This document shows positions 43,915 through 50,220 of a stretch of 50,220 nucleotides of DNA, one piece after another. A program made the translations under genes and the position numbers. A model generated the notes under the pieces. That model had not been told where the DNA came from. It ran no database searches and was given only the letters and a program-made list of their open reading frames with translations. Position 1 is the stretch's first letter; each line of letters opens with the position of its first letter. Origin of the DNA: Clostridia bacterium (GTDB lineage: Bacteria > Bacillota > Clostridia > Oscillospirales > CAG-272); NCBI GenBank assembly GCA_017441005.1, contig JAFSAM010000036.1:1-50220 (forward strand), read 5' to 3'.

Positions 43915-45084
43915 TCAAATAATACCGTTTATTCGGCGCACTGCCGCTCTTGCCTCTATATCTGCCGCCTCGATTTCTTCAAGAGTTGGCGATTCTATAT
44001 TTTTATATCCCAAAACAACTGCCTTTACACTGTCCATAATATCGGTAAAAGAGATCTTGTGATCTAAAAAAAGATACACAGCCTCTTCATTCGCACCGTT
44101 GAGTACAGCGGGAATCAGTCCTCCCATTCTCATAGACCTGTACGCAAGATCAAGGAGAACAAATGTCTCTTTGTCAGCCTCGGCAAAAGTCATTTTACCC
44201 ACCTTTGCCAGGTCAAGCTTTTCCTGAAGTCCCTCGTATCTGTCGGGATAGGTCAAGGCATACTGAATACAGGTACGCATATCGGGCACGCCCATCTGTG
44301 CCAAAACAGCATTATCAATATATTCCACCATCGAATGTATTATACTCTCTCTGTGAACAACAACGTCGATCTTGTCAACGGGGACATCAAAAAGATGACA
44401 TGCCTCGATAACCTCGAAGCCCTTGTTCATCAATGTAGCAGAGTCGATAGTGATCTTTTTTCCCATATTCCAGGTAGGGTGAGCCAATGCCATTTCGGGA
44501 GTAATACCGACAAGCTCATCCCTCTTCTTACCAAAGAAAGGACCGCCCGATGCGGTCAAAATAAGCCGGCTCACCTGCTTTGCGGGATAGCCTTCAAGAC
44601 ATTGAAAAATTGCACAATGCTCACTGTCGACAGGCAAGACCGAAACGCCCTTATCTCTCGCCTTTTGCATTACGATGCTTCCCGCCGTAACAAGTGTCTC
44701 TTTGTTTGCAAGCGCAATATTCTTACCCGATTCTATAGCGGCAAGTGTCGGACGTAGACCCGCCTTTCCGATTATCGAATTCAAAAACATATCGCACTTG
44801 ACCTCAAAAGCAAGCTCCTCGATCGACCTTTCACCGCCCACGATCTTTGTGAAAGTGTCGGCAACTCTGTCCTTCAGCTCTTTCGCCTTGTTTTCGTCAA
44901 GGAGAGCGCACACCTCGGGAGAAAACTCCCTGATCTGCTCTTCAAGTCGATCGACGTCGCCCCTTGCAGTTAATGCCTTTATTTTTATTTTATGTCTTCT
45001 TGCAACTTCTATACTCTGTGTTCCGATCGAACCCGTGGAGCCGAAGATCGCAACGCTTTTTTCAAAGCCGCTGTCAAAAGCCAT
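43915..45084 (-). CDS. dxr: 1-deoxy-D-xylulose-5-phosphate reductoisomerase
   Basis: The 389-residue NADPH enzyme makes methylerythritol phosphate, the committed step of the MEP route. It shows the NADPH loop GSTGSIG (15-21), ANKETLV, PVDSEHCAIFQCL with the metal-binding Asp and Glu, and the flexible loop SGGPF. GAGGT precedes the ATG by 9 bases. It sits between cdsA (15-base gap) and rseP, as in many Firmicutes. Confidence 0.97.
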   Translation of the reverse strand: MAFDSGFEKSVAIFGSTGSIGTQSIEVARRHKIKIKALTARGDVDRLEEQIREFSPEVCALLDENKAKELKDRVADTFTKIVGGERSIEELAFEVKCDMFLNSIIGKAGLRPTLAAIESGKNIALANKETLVTAGSIVMQKARDKGVSVLPVDSEHCAIFQCLEGYPAKQVSRLILTASGGPFFGKKRDELVGITPEMALAHPTWNMGKKITIDSATLMNKGFEVIEACHLFDVPVDKIDVVVHRESIIHSMVEYIDNAVLAQMGVPDMRTCIQYALTYPDRYEGLQEKLDLAKVGKMTFAEADKETFVLLDLAYRSMRMGGLIPAVLNGANEEAVYLFLDHKISFTDIMDSVKAVVLGYKNIESPTLEEIEAADIEARAAVRRINGII

Positions 45085-45099
45085 AGGAATATACCTCGT

Positions 45100-45942
45100 T
45101 TACACTACTTCGTAAAACAAACGGAATATCTTTGAAAGGTCAAACATCCAAAGTACAAAGGGGGCTGCCGCAATCACAGAGTCACAACGGTCAAGAATTC
45201 CACCGTGTCCCGGCATAATATTTCCATAGTCCTTAATTCCGAATTTTCTCTTAATAAGCGAGAAAATAAGGTCACCGCACTGGGAAACGACCGACAAAAC
45301 GACACCGACAAGAACAAACGCAAGATAATTTGCCTTTATTCCATCTGCAAAACAGCTTACCAAAAATCCGTACAAAACTAACGAGAGTGTGCAGAATACA
45401 ACGCCGCCGATAGCTCCCTCTATAGTCTTTTTGGGGCTTACTTCGGGAATAAGCTTGTGCTTTCCGAAGAAATAACCGGTAAAATATGCAAAAATATCGG
45501 TCATCCAAGGGCAAAGAAATACCAAAAGGTAAATATACTCACCGTATTGATAATCTCTCAAAATCGTAATACTTGAAAAACCGTTTACGATAAAGCAAAC
45601 GGTAACGTAAACAAGTGCCATAGCCGAAACATCCTTCTTGCCCTTCGAAAAAACGGCGATTACCGCAAGATAGAATACGTATACTACAAAAACCTTATGC
45701 GCAAAGTTGAAAAAAGTTGCCTCGTCGGGATACCACTTTGCAAGAATCGGCATTGCTGCACCTATCAGACAGGATGGGATCAAGATAAACAAATTCTTTT
45801 CGCCAAGACACTTCAACATTTCGTATACGCCAAGGCACGCTCCGAATGCCATAAGACAGGCAAATGCGTATGTATGCGAATAAAAAAGAAAGGGTAAAAG
45901 TATCGCCGTCGCCACTATCGAACTAATAATTCTTGTTTTCAT
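45100..45942 (-). CDS. cdsA: Phosphatidate cytidylyltransferase
   Basis: The 280-residue membrane enzyme makes CDP-diacylglycerol, the branch point of phospholipid synthesis. It has about seven to eight membrane segments and the family signature near the C-terminus (KRKFGIKD followed by MPGHGGILDRCDS), with the metal-binding aspartates. PKKTIEGAIGG is also typical. It lies 46 bases after uppS. Confidence 0.95.
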   Translation of the reverse strand: MKTRIISSIVATAILLPFLFYSHTYAFACLMAFGACLGVYEMLKCLGEKNLFILIPSCLIGAAMPILAKWYPDEATFFNFAHKVFVVYVFYLAVIAVFSKGKKDVSAMALVYVTVCFIVNGFSSITILRDYQYGEYIYLLVFLCPWMTDIFAYFTGYFFGKHKLIPEVSPKKTIEGAIGGVVFCTLSLVLYGFLVSCFADGIKANYLAFVLVGVVLSVVSQCGDLIFSLIKRKFGIKDYGNIMPGHGGILDRCDSVIAAAPFVLWMFDLSKIFRLFYEVV

Positions 45943-45988
45943 TTTTTGTAAATTCTCCGTTATTTCAATACAATGCTAAAATAAAAAA

Positions 45989-46717
45989 TCAAACAACAGC
46001 ACCGAATCTTCTGGTGCGTTTATAAAACTCCTTGACTGCAAGATCAACGTCGCTTTCCGAAAACTCGGGCCAAAGAACATCGGTAAAATAAAGCTCAGAA
46101 TAGGCCCCCTGCCACATCAAAAAGTTCGAGGTGCGTATTTCCCCCGCAGTCCTTACAATAAGATCGGGAGGCGGACAGTGAGCAGTATAAAGATTTTCTT
46201 CAATATCATGCTCGGTGACCTCCGTCTTTCCCTGAGCGATAAGTCGATTTACGGCGTGGACGATCTCGTCTCTTCCGCCGTAATTCAATGCCACATTCAA
46301 TATCTTATGGTGGGAAGCAGAATCTTTCTCGGCTTTTTCAAGACGTTCTTTAAGCTCTGCGGGAAATCTGCCCTTGTCTCCAAGAAAATGAACCTGAATA
46401 TCGTCTTTATCCATTACCGTATAAAGATAATCTATGTACTGACCGAGCAGCTCCATTATTGCATTGACCTCTTTTTCGGGTCTCTTCCAGTTTTCGGTGG
46501 AAAAGGCATAGACCGTTACACAGTTTATACCGATCGAGCCGCAATATCTGACTATGTTCTTCATGGTTTCGGCACCCTTTTTGTGACCGTATTCGCGGGG
46601 CATTCCCCTCTTTTTCGCCCATCTTCCGTTGCCGTCCATTATAAAAGCCACGTGTCTCAGGCTTTCGTCAACTTTAATTTCGCTCTGCTTGTTGTTTTTC
46701 TTTTTGAAGCCAAACAT
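45989..46717 (-). CDS. uppS: Undecaprenyl diphosphate synthase
   Basis: The 242-residue cis-prenyltransferase builds the C55 carrier lipid for cell wall synthesis. It shows HVAFIMDGNGRWAKKRG with the catalytic Asp28, FSTENWKRP, and the C-terminal signature PDLIVRTAGEIRTSNF. The ATG at 46717 (MFGFKKK) is chosen because GGAG lies 6 bases before it; two in-frame starts further up do not fit that site. A hairpin lies between it and frr. Confidence 0.96.
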   Translation of the reverse strand: MFGFKKKNNKQSEIKVDESLRHVAFIMDGNGRWAKKRGMPREYGHKKGAETMKNIVRYCGSIGINCVTVYAFSTENWKRPEKEVNAIMELLGQYIDYLYTVMDKDDIQVHFLGDKGRFPAELKERLEKAEKDSASHHKILNVALNYGGRDEIVHAVNRLIAQGKTEVTEHDIEENLYTAHCPPPDLIVRTAGEIRTSNFLMWQGAYSELYFTDVLWPEFSESDVDLAVKEFYKRTRRFGAVV

Positions 46718-46738
46718 TATTTTCTCCATATAAAACAA

Positions 46739-46769
46739 GGGCGTGTGTCAAAAGAAATGACACACACCC
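46739..46769 (-). terminator. Hairpin between frr and uppS (partial terminator or processing site)
   Basis: GGGCGTGTGTCA (46739-46750) pairs with TGACACACACCC (46758-46769) with one mismatch. The minus strand continues TTGTTTTAT. Because uppS and later genes have no separate promoter that I can see, it probably attenuates rather than stops transcription. Confidence 0.6.
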
Positions 46770-46781
46770 GTATTTACTTTG

Positions 46782-47336
46782 TCAGATATCCATGATTTCC
46801 TTTGCTTTACGGGTAGTTACATTATCAATATCCTTGATGTACTTATCTGTAAGATCTTGGATCTCCTTCTCGGACTGTTTCTGCTCGTCCTCAGTCATCT
46901 CGCTCTTCTTCTTCATGTCCTTAACCTTGTCATTGAAGTCGCGGCGGATGTTTCTGATCGCTACCTTTGCGTCCTCGCCCATCTTGGAAACCTGCTTGGA
47001 AAGCTCTTTACGTCTTTCCTCTGTAAGCTGAGGGAATACAAGACGAAGCATTTTGCCGTCATTTGCGGGCGTAATTCCAAGGTCGGATGCCGTAATAGCT
47101 CTTTCAATGCTCTTGAGAGTTGTTGCATCCCAAGGAGAGATAACGATTGTTCTTGCGTCGGTAACCTTAACCTCGGACATCTGGTTGATCTGTGTGGGAA
47201 CACCGTAGTAGTCAACCGTGATCTTGTTCAAAACAGCGGGATTTGCTCTTCCCACTCTGATGCTTTCAAGTTCGTTCTGGTATGCGGAAATGGATTTTTG
47301 CATCTTGCCTTCATATTCTTTTGTTGCGAGTTTCAT
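46782..47336 (-). CDS. frr: Ribosome recycling factor
   Basis: The 184-residue protein splits post-termination ribosomes together with EF-G. It is the usual two-domain RRF: long helices with SIRVGRANPAVLNKI, the small domain (VDYYGVPTQINQMSEV and DARTIVISPWD), and the end helix DKYIKDIDNV. It follows pyrH by 38 bases, the normal order in bacteria. Confidence 0.97.
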   Translation of the reverse strand: MKLATKEYEGKMQKSISAYQNELESIRVGRANPAVLNKITVDYYGVPTQINQMSEVKVTDARTIVISPWDATTLKSIERAITASDLGITPANDGKMLRLVFPQLTEERRKELSKQVSKMGEDAKVAIRNIRRDFNDKVKDMKKKSEMTEDEQKQSEKEIQDLTDKYIKDIDNVTTRKAKEIMDI

Positions 47337-47374
47337 AAAATTTTCCTCCGTTTATTTTAAACTGATATTTTTTA

Positions 47375-48097
47375 TTATTTCAAAACCGTGCCGATCTTTT
47401 CGCCGTTTATGACACGGATTATGTTGTCGGGATCATCGAGAGCAAACATCTGAATGGTAAGCTTGTTTTCAAGACCAAACGATGCCGCCGTCCAGTCAAT
47501 GGCTTTAAGCCCCTTGTTAAGCACGTCAACGTAGCTAATTTCATCGAGCTTCTTTGCGTTTTTGTCGAGCTTGGGGTCTGCTGTATAGACGCCGTCGATA
47601 TTCTTTGCCATAAGTACGGCATCCGCATTGATCTCGGCAGCTCTGAGAACCGCACCTGTATCCGTTGAGAAATATGGACAGCCGGTACCTCCGCCGAAAA
47701 TAACAACCTTTCCCTCTTCAAGATACTTGACTGCATCTCTCTGTGTAAAAGGCTCTGCAATTCTCTGCATATCGATAGCGGTCATTACGACAGCCTCGGC
47801 ACCTACCTCCTCAAACCCCTGCTGAAGAGCAAGCGAGTTGATAACTGTCGCAAGCATGCCCATATGATCGGCTCTGCTTCTGTTCATTCCGGCACCCTGT
47901 CTTCCGCCGCGCCAAATGTTTCCACCGCCGACAACTATGGCAACCTGAACGCCCATTTCAACGCATTTTTTTACGGTAGTGCATACTTCGTTTATAAAAT
48001 CGTAGTTGAGTATCTCGCCCTTTGCACAATCCTTGGCAAGCGCCTCGCCCGAAAGCTTGAGCAACACTCTTTTATATACGGGTTTGTTTTCAGCCAT
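47375..48097 (-). CDS. pyrH: UMP kinase
   Basis: The 240-residue hexameric kinase converts UMP to UDP. It has LLKLSGEAL at the start, VVGGGNIWRGG, ADHMGMLATVIN and GGGTGCPYFSTDT for nucleotide and phosphate binding. The ATG at 48097 (MAENKPVY) is preferred because GGAGG lies 9 bases before it. It is first in the operon running to polC; rpsB and tsf, its usual upstream neighbours, are absent here. Confidence 0.97.
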   Translation of the reverse strand: MAENKPVYKRVLLKLSGEALAKDCAKGEILNYDFINEVCTTVKKCVEMGVQVAIVVGGGNIWRGGRQGAGMNRSRADHMGMLATVINSLALQQGFEEVGAEAVVMTAIDMQRIAEPFTQRDAVKYLEEGKVVIFGGGTGCPYFSTDTGAVLRAAEINADAVLMAKNIDGVYTADPKLDKNAKKLDEISYVDVLNKGLKAIDWTAASFGLENKLTIQMFALDDPDNIIRVINGEKIGTVLK

Positions 48098-48187
48098 TAC
48101 GATCTGCCTCCAAATGATAAACAATATTTGTACTTCTATTTATTTTAACTTAAAAATGCGATTTTGTAAATATGTTTATTTAAAATA

Positions 48188-48215
48188 ATTATATATTATT
48201 TAATTTACACATCAA
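48188..48215 (-). promoter_or_regulatory. Promoter of the pyrH-to-polC operon
   Basis: On the minus strand TTGATG (48215-48210), 16 bases, TATAAT (48193-48188). Confidence 0.65.
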
Positions 48216-48232
48216 CACTTTTATTTTTGCAC

Positions 48233-48263
48233 AAAAAAACGCACTTTTTTTGTGCAAAGTGCG
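48233..48263 (-). terminator. Terminator of the 48335 AraC gene
   Basis: CGCACTTT (48240-48247) pairs perfectly with AAAGTGCG (48256-48263); seven T's follow on the minus strand. It separates this gene from the pyrH operon downstream. Confidence 0.75.
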
Positions 48264-48334
48264 CTCTTTTATTTGTGATTTTTCAGCTTGCAACTTTTAT
48301 GCCGATGGACGGCACATTCAATGCGTCACAAAGC

Positions 48335-49198
48335 TTAAGATCTTCTGTAATCCATCGGAGAACAGGAATAGTATTTCGTAAACTGTCTGTAAAAATCGCT
48401 GGCGTTTTTGAAGCCCACGCAGTCGGAGACCTCGTTGATGGTCTTGTCGGTCGCTTTGAGCAGTGCCGCCCCAACCTTTGCCCTGAATTTCAGAGTGTAG
48501 TTGTAAGGAGACATACCGGTACACTTCTTAAAAATCCTCGTAAAATGAGACTCGCTGAGATTGCATATATCCGCAAGCTCAATAACGGCTATTGACTCGT
48601 CAAAGCGAAAGGCGATCTCTTTTAATGCAGGCATTATGTTGTATATATCCGTCTGCTCTGCGTTTCGTATATTTTCCGCCTCGCGTGACTCCTCGGGCAC
48701 TGCCCCCTTGCGGTTTGTCAAGAGAGAAAAGGTATAGAAATAAAGGGTCGCAAGCCTTTCATATTCTTCTCTTCTTGTCCTGCCCTCAAGCACGATCTTT
48801 TTGAGGAGAGAGTTGAGCTCTCCCTCGTTTTCTGCAGTGCAAATACAGCTTTTCGGCAAGACAAGCTCAGGATACTTATTTCTCATTTCAAAGGGATCGA
48901 AATAGACAAACTCCCAGTTGCAGTCGCTTCTCTTTATGCTTTTTGAGCAATGTATTATGTCGGGTGCGATCAAAACAGCATCCCCCGCTTTTACTGCATA
49001 TATATCGTTTTCGAGCAAGAACACTCCGTTACCCGATAGGCAAACACCGATCTGATAACTGGAATGATAGTGCATTGACGGAATGTTGCTGTCAGGAAGC
49101 GACGTGTTTTCCGGAAAGCCGAAAAAGCATCTGTTTTCGGGCGGATTGAACGGCGCGTATTCGACCGGATATTCCGTGATCATTATTCTCTTGGGCAT
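48335..49198 (-). CDS. AraC-family transcriptional regulator
   Basis: The 287-residue protein has an N-terminal cupin domain (MHYHSSYQIGVCLSGNGVF, KAGDAVLIAPDIIH with metal-type histidines) and a C-terminal AraC DNA-binding domain (ICNLSESHFTRIFKKCTG and VSDCVGFKNASDFYRQFTKY). It is unlike the four regulators of the 14-20 kb array in length and sensor sequence. GGAGGG lies 6 bases before the ATG at 49198. No sugar-use gene is adjacent, so its targets are unknown. Confidence 0.92.
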   Translation of the reverse strand: MPKRIMITEYPVEYAPFNPPENRCFFGFPENTSLPDSNIPSMHYHSSYQIGVCLSGNGVFLLENDIYAVKAGDAVLIAPDIIHCSKSIKRSDCNWEFVYFDPFEMRNKYPELVLPKSCICTAENEGELNSLLKKIVLEGRTRREEYERLATLYFYTFSLLTNRKGAVPEESREAENIRNAEQTDIYNIMPALKEIAFRFDESIAVIELADICNLSESHFTRIFKKCTGMSPYNYTLKFRAKVGAALLKATDKTINEVSDCVGFKNASDFYRQFTKYYSCSPMDYRRS

Positions 49199-49313
49199 TT
49201 CTGTCCCTCCGCGATTGCTTTTCAAAATAATCTGTTCTTATATTATACATTTTTTAGTGTATTCTGTCAAGTTTTCGCGAAATTTTGGTATAAAAATGCA
49301 TTTTTATTGTTAT

Positions 49314-49571
49314 TTACTTGTTAAGATATTTTCTTTTTGTTGCTTCCCCCCCTCTCAAATGCCTTTCCGCCTTATTTTTTTCAAGCACGACCTTCACCTG
49401 AGAATAAAGCATGGGATTAATGTATTTCAATTTGCTGATCAGATCCTTGTGAACCGTGCTTTTGCTTATCCCGAAGAATGCCGCAGCCTGCCTGACCGTT
49501 GCGTTATTGTCAATAATATATGCCGCAAACGCTTCGCTTCTTTCTCTGAATTTTAAGTTGTATTGATTCAT
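49314..49571 (-). CDS. spoIIID: Sporulation regulator SpoIIID
   Basis: The 85-residue DNA-binding protein controls many mother-cell sporulation genes together with sigma E and sigma K. It matches the family along its length: helix-turn-helix TVRQAAAFFGISKSTVHKDL, INPMLYSQVKVVLEKNK and the basic tail RHLRGGEATKRKY. The ATG at 49571 is chosen because the protein then has the family's size; the frame is open further upstream but runs into the tRNA promoter. Confidence 0.96.
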   Translation of the reverse strand: MNQYNLKFRERSEAFAAYIIDNNATVRQAAAFFGISKSTVHKDLISKLKYINPMLYSQVKVVLEKNKAERHLRGGEATKRKYLNK

Positions 49572-49652
49572 AAAAAACACCGACCTTATAATGTTTGATA
49601 CAATATATGTCGGTAGGGCAAAAAATATATTTATCTTTTTTTCAAAAACATA

Positions 49653-49680
49653 TTGACATTTCAAAAAAATCGTGTATAAT
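49653..49680 (+). promoter_or_regulatory. Promoter of tRNA-Leu
   Basis: TTGACA (49653-49658), 16 bases, TATAAT (49675-49680). Confidence 0.8.
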
Positions 49681-49708
49681 ACTAAATGTTGCTTGACAAG
49701 AAGCAAAT

Positions 49709-49792
49709 GCGAGAGTGGCGGAACTGGCAGACGCGCACGTTTGAGGGGCGTGTGGATTTACCGTACGGGTTCAAGTCCCGTTTCTCGCACCA
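49709..49792 (+). tRNA. tRNA-Leu (anticodon GAG)
   Basis: The acceptor stem GCGAGAG/TTCTCGC, anticodon stem CACGT/GCGTG with loop TTGAGGG (anticodon GAG), a long variable arm, and T-arm ACGGG-TTCAAGT-CCCGT are all readable. CCA is encoded at 49790-49792. The class II variable arm fits leucine; GAG reads CUC/CUU codons. Confidence 0.95.
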
Positions 49793-49833
49793 AAATCACG
49801 GAATACTCGTCAGAGTGTGCCGTGATTTTTTGT
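49792..49833 (+). terminator. Terminator of tRNA-Leu
   Basis: AAAATCACGG (49792-49801) pairs perfectly with CCGTGATTTT (49820-49829), then a T-run. Confidence 0.85.
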
Positions 49834-49895
49834 TTTGTCAAGAGAAACGGGGCTTGAAGGGGAAGCAAAATGACAGAGGGAGAAAAAAGATATCG

Positions 49896-49945
49896 CTCAT
49901 CCCGTCTCGCTACGCGAGCCACCCTTCCCTCAGGAAAGGGCTTTT
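49896..49945 (-). repeat. Short palindromic extragenic repeat, copy A (inverted)
   Basis: Read on the minus strand this resembles copies B and C: AGCCC, a hairpin (CCCTTCCCTCAGGAAAGGG on the plus strand), then a second hairpin around CTCGCTACGCGAG, then GACGGGATGAG. It is non-coding. Confidence 0.65.
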
Positions 49946-50012
49946 GGTTAGAACTTTTTCGCTTTGCTTGGAGTATTTTTACGTAAGAATGGGGATAGAA
50001 ATATTTATATTT

Positions 50013-50092
50013 CTCCACCGGGTAGCGAATCGGCACGCACCTAAGCCTCTCCCGGCCGGGAGAGGTGGCGGCGAAGCCGACGGAGAGGGATA
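50013..50092 (+). repeat. Short palindromic extragenic repeat, copy B
   Basis: It starts CTCCACCGGGTAGCGAATCG, contains a perfect 20-bp palindrome at 50046-50065 (centre CCCGGCCGGG), and a second hairpin GGCGGCGAAGCCGACGG. Copy C repeats this order about 97 bases later. Confidence 0.7.
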
Positions 50093-50107
50093 ATGCCAAA
50101 CAAAGAC

Positions 50108-50193
50108 CTCCACTTGACGGGTAGCAAATCGGCGCATACCAGAGCCCCTTCTTTGGGAGGGGTGTCTCGGTGTAGCCGAGACGGGGTGGGGCT
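50108..50193 (+). repeat. Short palindromic extragenic repeat, copy C
   Basis: It starts CTCCACTTGACGGGTAGCAA, then AGCCCCTTCTTTGGGAGGGG (hairpin) and TCTCGGTGTAGCCGAGA (hairpin), ending GGGGTGGGGCTT. It is a direct repeat of copy B with four extra bases near its left end. The sequence runs on to the window edge without a gene. Confidence 0.7.
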
Positions 50194-50220
50194 TAAAGAG
50201 AAGTAACTATACAATAAGCC

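Noticed and set aside
49686..50093. 135-codon frame across the end region
   Set aside because: It translates the tRNA-Leu gene, its terminator and the extragenic repeats; no coding evidence.
49896..50193. CRISPR array
   Set aside because: Only three units, one inverted, with unequal spacing and internal hairpins; no cas genes.

Overview
The window looks like a chromosome segment from a spore-forming, low-to-moderate GC Gram-positive bacterium of the Clostridia (probably a gut Oscillospirales- or Christensenellales-like lineage; this placement is an inference from gene content). Evidence: HPr kinase/phosphorylase, the Gram-positive replicase PolC, dipicolinate synthase subunits A and B, SpoIIID, and the Firmicutes-type cluster pyrH-frr-uppS-cdsA-dxr-rseP-ispG-polC. 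Most start sites have AGGAGG-like ribosome binding sites, several genes use TTG starts, and many sigma-A promoters with 16-18 bp spacers can be read by eye.

Layout. 1-0.9 kb: the tail of an unknown gene and a von Willebrand A protein whose ribosome binding site lies in a perfect inverted repeat. 1.3-6.9 kb (minus strand): VTC polyphosphate-polymerase-like protein, DUF4956 membrane protein, Cthe_2159-type beta-helix lipoprotein, then a response regulator/histidine kinase pair with its own promoter. 7.1-11.1 kb (plus): a second two-component pair, with a terminator-like hairpin between its two genes, a membrane-anchored PDZ protein and hprK.

11.2-20.8 kb is the most unusual part: four paralogous lipoproteins of 416-429 residues (all minus strand) interleaved with four paralogous AraC/cupin regulators (all plus strand). 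In two of the divergent lipoprotein/regulator pairs the back-to-back promoters share one TATAATA heptamer as -10 for both strands. The lipoproteins carry an invariant Cys and a later invariant His in contexts that resemble a divergent NlpC/P60 papain-like fold. I did not recognise this family; it is the best candidate for an undescribed system here, possibly a self-duplicating surface-lipoprotein/regulator cassette.

20.9-26.8 kb: a phosphofructokinase, two tandem Gfo/Idh/MocA oxidoreductases, a small divergent XRE/AbrB regulator pair with two repeated operator-like sites 51 bp apart, and a Na/Pi symporter with a PhoU-like tail. 26.9-34.2 kb (minus): a miaB-mutS-mutL-tgt operon behind a consensus promoter. 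34.3-37.1 kb (plus): dpaA-dpaB and a second phosphofructokinase. 37.2-48.1 kb (minus): the pyrH-to-polC operon, joining nucleotide supply, ribosome recycling, isoprenoid and undecaprenyl synthesis, phospholipid synthesis, intramembrane proteolysis and replication. 48.3-50.2 kb: another AraC regulator, spoIIID, tRNA-Leu(GAG) with its own promoter and terminator, and three copies of a short palindromic extragenic repeat, one of them inverted.
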